In this document: one piece after another, positions 57,611 to 64,000 of the stretch
How the letters are laid out: each line of letters opens with the position of its first letter
How positions within the stretch are numbered: position 1 is the stretch's first letter
Assembly: GCA_033961575.1 (NCBI GenBank)
Contig: CM066727.1
Location: forward strand, 248,001-312,000
DNA from: Aselliscus stoliczkanus
Lineage: Eukaryota > Chordata > Mammalia > Chiroptera > Hipposideridae
Length of the DNA: 64,000 bases
Reading direction: 5' to 3'
Program-made: the position numbers and the translations under genes
The notes under the pieces: model-generated
What the model saw: the letters and a program-made list of their open reading frames with translations, nothing else
What the model was told of the DNA's origin: nothing
Database searches by the model: none

Positions 57611-57699
57611 GCCTGCAGATGCCTCTGGGACTTCAGTTCACTGCCATTTGATGCCCTTTGTTACTTCGTTCTTTTACACACTTTTCTTGAGGAACAGCT

Positions 57700-58250
57700 C
57701 GCAAGCATTAAATGGACATTCGATTTTCAGTTCAGTGACTTTGGACAGTTAGTATAAACATGTACTCACCCCCCAAACAAGGTGGAGAAGGCCCATCAGT
57801 CCCAGAAACCCCATGAACCCCTTTCTGGGAAGTCCTCTTCGCACCAGCGCCAGAGACAGGTACTCTGACTTCTGTCACCATAGGACAGTTCTGCGTTTTC
57901 TGAAAACAAGTGGATTCATACAGCACACACTTTTGGTTTGGTTTCTTCTGCTCACACAGCGTCTGAGCTGTGCCTGTGCTGGTGCTTGCATCCCCGTGTC
58001 ACCTTTGTTACTGGCTCGTATTTCATTGTGTGGATGTGACTGACCCACGGCCACGCTGACCCGTTCTGCCGGGGTTGTTCCTGTTGTTGGCCGTCACGGA
58101 TACGGCCACTGTGAGGACCTTTATCAGGTCATTCTGTGGACATCTGTTTTTGTTTCTGTTGGGTAAGTACCTAGGCCCATAGACGTAGGTTTCAGTTTTT
58201 AAGAAATGGCAGTCGACCATGCGGCGGCATTTTCCCTGTCCCCTCAGCAG
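57700..58250 (-). mobile_element. Ancient L1 (L1M-type) fragment, antisense
   Basis: CGTATTTCATTGTGTGGATG, a GGGGTTGTTCCTGTTGTTGG stretch, then CACTGTGAGGACCTTTATCA and TCTGTTGGGTAAGTACCTAG parallel the antisense ORF2 end of L1 (tttcattgtatgg ... gttgtttcca ... gggtaaataccta) at high divergence. Confidence 0.6.
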
Positions 58251-61209
58251 CGTCCCAGGGGCCCCAGGCCCTCACCAACAGGGGGTGTTGTTAGTCTTCT
58301 AGTTTTTACCATCCCAGGGGCCCTGAAACGTTTCCAGATCACCGTCTTGTCTGTTAGCTCCATGACTTCCCAAACAGGAAACAGGTCCCACTGATCTTCC
58401 AACTGCAGACTCCAGGGCGGCCCTGGGTGGAGCAGTGTGCGTACCCGGCACCCAGGCAACCATGCATACTTGTTTCTGCTGACACCGAAGGTAAATGTGT
58501 GCCAACGCTTTGCACTGCACATTTTCCTAAGAATCATGAGGCACACTGTGTGTTCTGACCTTGGATTTCAAATAACTGGATGCAGTTTGATGTACTTTGC
58601 AATGAAGAGATTCCTGGACATGTCTCCATTGCCACATGTGACATGTCACCACCCACAGGCCAACAGTGTGTGTGCTTGGCCTGTGGGCAGTAGGGGCTGA
58701 GGGGAGTCGTACAGCGAAGGGAGGGTGCGGATAGTTAGTGAGCAGTGAGAGCTTCCCCGTCTGGGGGTTAGAGGCAGCAGAGTAGAAGAAGCCTCAGGCA
58801 TCTGCCATCGGCTGCGCCAGGAGTTGGAAGATCCGAGAAAACTGGCACACAGCTCACTTTACATTTCGTTTCGGGCTGGCTCTCGGCACCCAACAGAGTC
58901 AACACAATGACAAGGCATGTTTTGCAAAAATGCGTTTTGCTAATGTTGCATATCAAATGGTTGATATTAGCTGTGAGCTCACTTTGGATATGAAAAGGGC
59001 TTAACTGTTGGGAATTAATGTTATAATTACAGTAATTGGATAAGCATTTCTACTTGCCTTAATGGAAGCTGCGGTGATGCTTGCACAGAAGAGGCACACT
59101 GAGGAAAGTGCTTTTTTGGGTGACATTTGAAAACTGCTCACACAGGTTCACTTTTTAAAGACAGCCACCTTGGCTGTTCTTTGTGTCAGCTCGTGCTAAT
59201 CTAATCCAGGCGGCACTGCCAGACTGAGCTTCTGAAGATCTAATTATGTTCCTCTTGGGCCTGAGATGCCACAGTGGCTCCCAGACCTGCATGGACTTCA
59301 TGAGTCCATGAGTCACTTCATGAGTCCCTGGGTTGTTGAGGCCTGTGTGGAAGGTGACCAGGGCTGTGTTTCTGGAAGACAGGAAGGTGGCTTGCTGGAG
59401 TGGCTTAGTAAGGAGGTTTCATGCTTTCAGATTAGTGCTGACCCTTGGGAGGTCAGCGGGACTTGGGAACTGTGTGCACATTGATTCTGACAACTGTGCG
59501 TCACTATGCAGCCGCCACTCAGGAACCCACGACCTGCTCGCAGTCAGCAGCGTCCCAGCCCACGGGGGCCCTTGCCCTGCCGTTCCGGAGGCTGACATTG
59601 GCATGGCAAGACAGCTGGCGTGGTGTCCACAGTAGAGAAACCTGTGTGTGCATGCACGTGTGTCTGTGTGTGCACGTGGTTTCTCGGCGTCATGCAGGTG
59701 GTGTCGGTGACTAAATGAATGTCTCTCCCGAGTGGCGCTCTTTATGCCACGAGCATGTCCCCTCTGCATGCTGTCCCCCCTGCTCTGCTGCACCGTTCCT
59801 GGGTGACCCATATGGCGACGCTCGATCATCAGTTATGACTTTCCAGAGCCCTTCCCCAAATCGGACTTTTACTTCTCTGCCTGTCCACAGCCCACACCAC
59901 CCAAATGTAGGTGACTGGCGTGATACTATCACCGCCGCCTCTGGGCATTTCCGGTCACGTCACGGAATGTCTGGTTGTGACTATGCGTAGTTCTGACCCA
60001 CAGAAGGCAGCCGTTAAGGGCTGTGATTAGCGCTCCTTTGCTGAACTGATGAAGTCGGTGAACAGAAGTCTAGCAGAGGGCACGTCTCTGGGAGGGTATC
60101 ATTTGAAGGCCCAGTAGTGGGTCATGAACCGTGGGTTTCTGTGTTACCCCCAGTGCGGAGAGAAGCTGAGGAACACTAGGGTTTTCCAAGTCCCCACGCG
60201 TGCAGGCTGCACCCCGCCGTGGCGGTCGCCGCCCGTCCCCGGGCCTGCCCGCGGTGTCCCCTGCCGGCCCCCGGCTGGAACGGATGGTGGGGCCGGGGCC
60301 CGGACACGTGCTGACGGCTGCCTGCCCCCCGCGTCCTTGGAGTGCCAGTGTCTCCTTCTGTCCTGCCCGTTTCCTCGTGCCGTGCCCTCTGCTGTATGGA
60401 GCGCAGACCACACCGGGTTCGTTCCTGTGACGGGTGGCCCAGGACTGATGGATTGACAGGGACCGTGGAGGCCGCCGCTGGCTCAGATGCGTGTGGACCA
60501 GGGCCGGGAAGCGCGGGGCTGGCTGGCCGCCCGAGTCACAGAGCTGCGCGGGGCCTGCACGGGCAGAGCTCGGGCTCTCAGTCGGTCGGCAGTGCTTTCT
60601 GCCGTAAAACTCAGCCGCAAGATGCAGGTGGGACCAACAGGCTGCCTCAATCACTAGCCTCTCTGCAGAGGAGAAACACCTGGGCCGAGGGGCGTCTTTC
60701 TTTTTTAGCCACAGAAGTATATTTTCCCCTGAATTTTATCTTCCCCCTCTGCAGCCCTTAGGCTGGAATTTGTGAGCGTCATGAATGAGCACAATATGCT
60801 TGTCCTGCACTATTGACTGGAAATCAACATTTTGCTAATACTGGGAAGGAAATACAATTCAAGGGCTTTCAAGAGAAGTGTGGAGTCCAGTTATGGATAA
60901 AAAGATGTGTCCATTAAAGACATTCAACCTACAGCTCTCACATGAGTTTTAAGCTGCCTTTTTCTTGATGGGGGTGGGGTGCATATTGTGAATTAAAAAG
61001 GCAGCAAGAGGGCTGTTGGTTCAGAATAAGCACGTGCCTCTATCTCAGCAATGATTCAGCACTGAAATAGGCTACATGTGGTCTTACAGAATTCTTATGT
61101 AGAAATCTTTAAAAACGAGAGACAACTGCATGTCTGTTTAATGATAGATTATTAAAATCCCTGAAGCCAGAGCTATTCTAGACGATTCCTTGAAGTCTGT
61201 TTTAGTTGT
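58251..61209. other. Unique sequence (3 kb), no gene recognised
   Basis: GC-rich at 60180-60600, where 76-194-codon frames overlap on both strands; AT-rich after 60750. 59640-59680 is a short GT-rich patch. I see no domain, no exon and no named repeat. Confidence 0.4.
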
Positions 61210-61223
61210 CTGATTTTGGGATT

Positions 61224-61343
61224 CCTTTTTTTTTTTTTTAGAGGGCAGTGTCACTGGCCCTCATATGTGGGATCCGAACCGGGGCCATTGGCGTCCCAGG
61301 CGTCCCAAGCCAGTGCTTAACCACCGCGCCACTCGGCCGGCCC
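61224..61343 (-). mobile_element. Short SINE with a 10-bp internal duplication
   Basis: Antisense copy in which GGCGTCCCA is repeated in tandem (GGCGTCCCAGGCGTCCCAAG), a small slippage. Its 3' side carries the left target duplication CTGATTTTGGGATT (61210-61223), but its partner lies beyond the next SINE. Confidence 0.87.
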
Positions 61344-61357
61344 AAATAAACCTGTAC

Positions 61358-61510
61358 TTTTTTTTTTTTTTTTTTTTTAGCTGAGCCATCCTGCCACCTG
61401 TTGGCAGCTCAGCGGCAGCTCAGCTCGGGCTGGGCATCGAATTGCTGTTGCTCAGAGCTCAGCTCGCACTCTTGAGCGAGCTCTTAACCCACTGAGCCAC
61501 TCGGCCGGCC
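61358..61510 (-). mobile_element. Short SINE of the trimeric-type monomer
   Basis: Antisense: a 21-T tail, AGCTGAGCCATCCTGCCACC, a damaged B-box region (GGGCATCGAATTGC) and a head ACCCACTGAGCCACTCGGCC (TGGCTCAGTGGG on the minus strand, an A-box-like motif). It matches one module of the trimeric composite SINE. The target duplication CTGATTTGGGGATT follows at 61511-61524. Confidence 0.82.
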
Positions 61511-61524
61511 CTGATTTGGGGATT

Positions 61525-62547
61525 TTTAAGGAAATTGCTTTCTTCCCCATGTCCTGAGGTGTCATCTCTCCGTTGTCACTCTTATGTAAGTTAACGAAAG
61601 GTAAGCAAACGGACTCAGCATCTTACAGAGTGGAGCCCTTCATCTTGGTGAGTAGAGCACTCACATTCTGCTCGGTCCACGAAAGCCAACGGTAAATGTC
61701 GCTCGGTTTTAGAGTCAGCCCCAGGGTGACTGGTCCTCTGATGTCACCGCCCTATTTTCATGTCTTACCAGGGAATGGTGACAGAAGGAAGGATGGACAT
61801 ATAATAGCTTTGCTGTGTCCTCTGTCATTTCCAATTTGTGGTCACTTGAAGAAATTAGCACTGGCTTGCTCAGTAGCTGTACTTTTGTCAGGATGATTCT
61901 AACATAAGATTATTTGAAGGCGCAAAGTTAATCATTTCCTCCCTTATTTGTCAAGATATTTGAAACTTTTTTATAACGTTTTCACTCAAATTCAGCTTAC
62001 ACTATCCTGAAAGGGCCCTAATCATCCTACAGTGAGTTGTATCAACTCATCGTCCCTCTTTTAAAGCTCCAGGTACTTGAGCAAATTTCAGTGGGAGTGC
62101 TTTGCCCTCTTAAATAAACTACAGTTGTTGGGAGTTATGCTTTTCCTTTTCTAATGCTCCAGAATGAAAATGTTTTCCGAGGTCATCCCGGTAACGGAGA
62201 TCTGAGAGGGATGACTGCGCTCTTCCTCCCCACTGTCCCCCAGGTTCTCCTCCGTTCCCTGTCTTTCCTCCCACGGACGCCGTCTGTGCTGTTACTTACA
62301 GAGCTGTCCCCCACTCTTTGCTGAGGAAGTGTCACCACGGCTGCGTTGCTCTTCCTCAGCTGCTGACATCATGTTTTTTATGTCGTATGAGATTCTCTCA
62401 CCTTCTCTACAGGCCTTTCTTGAAATGCCAGCCCAGACCCAAATCCAGGTGGTCCCCAGCGTGAGAAGGGTTGTGTTTTGGAACGTCCTTAGCGTTAGTT
62501 GTGCTGGACTCCCAAACCACCTGTGGTTTCTCAAGTTCTAGAAGTAT
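61525..62547. other. Unique sequence, no gene recognised
   Basis: Mixed composition; no repeat, exon or RNA gene recognised. Confidence 0.4.
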
Positions 62548-62563
62548 CTGTAGTATGATTTTT

Positions 62564-62664
62564 TTTTTTTTGAGGGCAGAGTCACTGGCCCTCATATGTG
62601 GGACCTGAACCAGGGCCGCTGGCTTCCCAAGCCAGCGCTTAACCACCGCGCCACTCGGCCGGCC
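62564..62664 (-). mobile_element. Short tRNA-derived SINE
   Basis: Antisense copy with an exact 16-bp target duplication CTGTAGTATGATTTTT (62548-62563 and 62665-62680). Complete from T-run to GGCCGGCC. Confidence 0.93.
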
Positions 62665-62680
62665 CTGTAGTATGATTTTT

Positions 62681-64000
62681 AAGCTGTAGTGTCTATTGTC
62701 CTCTGTTCCACTGTGGGTTACTTTTCCTGTTTGGACGTGATCCAGGCTGGGAATCTAACCAACTTATGATCATATTTCTGTGGAAAACTACATTCAGATT
62801 TTAACTTGGACTCTTAGTTCCTGCTGGGTTTCCCCTTCTAGCTCTAAAATTTTTAAGAAGAAAAAGAATGCCATACCATCTCTGCCAAGGTTATGTAGAA
62901 ACCCATGGAAAACTGGAAGTAAGGGGCTATCTTAGAAGCAGAAGAGGCCACGTAGCACTAGCTGTGGTAGAATTTAGCTTCCTCAGTTATGGTTGGTTTG
63001 GTTGTGGGTGGCCGATACTCAGCTCATTGTGGTTTACAAATATATGGGGACTTTATAGGATCATGTAACTGGAAGCAGGCCTAAGGGCTCAAGCGATGTC
63101 ATTAGGGTGTGGCTTCTCAGGTGGCCTTCTCCACGTGGTAGCCCGTGGCAGCTGCAGCCCTACACTGTCCCCCAAAGCATCCCCAGTCGTTCCTGCAAAG
63201 CCACGTCAATGGCTGTCCTTGGACCAGTGAGCATTGTGTGCGTCTGGAGGAGTCATGGGGTGGACGGGGTGGGCTGGATCATGGGACACCCCTGAAGTGG
63301 GGTAGCCTGTCCTGTGGACTGAGAGGAAGGCGGTTCCCAAAGGCAAGACGGTAGGGTGGAGGGCAGACGCTCCGCAGGAGACGCAGGGGCCTGTTGGGAG
63401 TCCGACTTCCTGCTGTTGACTGCAGCACGTGCTGACACTGAAGGTGCTTGAGTTGGAAGCTGCAGCTCCAGTGTTCTTCTTGTCGGCACTTTCTATGCAG
63501 TTCAGAGAAATCAGGACTGATTTACCGGGTTTGCTCTCCATAGCCGTGCAGCGAGACGGCAGGTGTGCCAGGTGCGCCTACTCGGCGACAGCCGTGGCTG
63601 CTCCGTCGCCCTTCCTGTTAAGGCAGAGACTGTTCTCAGTGCGAGATGCCCAGGACACGTAAGCGCAGGAGTGAAAGGAACGGTAAAAGGAGACGTTCGC
63701 GAAGCACCGCCGCCTGGCTCGGGGCGCTCCCAGGGACGGAGGTGCCTCATTGCCATGTGTGCTCCTGCCCTGCCCCACAACCTCCCGCCTTGGACAGAGC
63801 CTCAGATAATTCTGGGGAATTTCAGCAGCCCCTTCAGATGTCACACTCTTCATAAGCGTCCGTTTTGGAGCCTTGCTTCTCTTTGGTCACCATGGTTTCC
63901 CATGTGGGCTGGTGACACAGAGGATTCAGGTTCTCTCTCCAAACTCGAGATCCTCCTGACACGAAGGAAGCTCCTCTCATTCTGTCTTTTTAACAAGGGA
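62681..64000. other. Unique sequence, no gene recognised
   Basis: No repeat named. GC-rich from 63100. Frames of 60-111 codons at 63107-63855 overlap on both strands and have no recognisable domain. Confidence 0.4.

Overview
The window is mammalian nuclear DNA, most probably from a bat and perhaps a horseshoe or leaf-nosed bat (Rhinolophoidea). The evidence is the repeat content: about twenty copies of a short tRNA-derived SINE with a B-box-like GGTTCGGATCC, two families of longer composite SINEs, a lineage-specific L1 with a characteristic 3' UTR, two mariner copies, and older L2, MIR, L1M and Tigger-like remnants. The bat assignment is an inference from SINE style; a database search would settle it. 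I see no intact cellular protein-coding gene, no rRNA, no functional tRNA and no CRISPR array. The window reads as intergenic or deep intronic sequence.

Layout. 1-3.0 kb: unique DNA, a near-perfect 25-bp minisatellite (12 copies), then a small inverted-terminus DNA transposon carrying three nested SINEs. 3-16 kb: mostly unique sequence with MIR, L2, L1M and scattered SINEs. 16.3-18.6 kb: a 2.1-kb segment bracketed by a ~56-bp direct repeat and holding a very G-rich, CpG-rich minisatellite block. 20-22.5 kb: a hAT-like remnant, an L1 piece, and an antisense L1 3' UTR split by a 1.3-kb mariner. 22.5-28 kb: an old sense L1 split by a SINE dimer, a second mariner (itself split by a SINE) and two more SINEs. 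32.6-34.4 kb: a 5'-truncated processed pseudogene of PSIP1 (LEDGF/p75). 34.4-46 kb: mostly unique, with composite SINEs and an old L1. 46.0-57.1 kb: one antisense full-length L1 bounded by an exact 15-bp target-site duplication. It is swollen to 11 kb by two composite SINEs and an ORF1-only (HAL1-like) L1 derivative whose 290-residue ORF1 is open. 57-64 kb: L2 and L1M remnants, unique DNA and a few SINEs.

How the parts relate. Target-site duplications and nesting give a local order: old L1/L2/MIR, then the mariners and the 11-kb L1, then the HAL1-like element and the SINEs. The L1 family would supply reverse transcriptase for the SINEs, the PSIP1 retrocopy and the HAL1-like element. Apart from the HAL1-like ORF1, every element-encoded protein I examined is broken by frameshifts, stops or lost catalytic residues.
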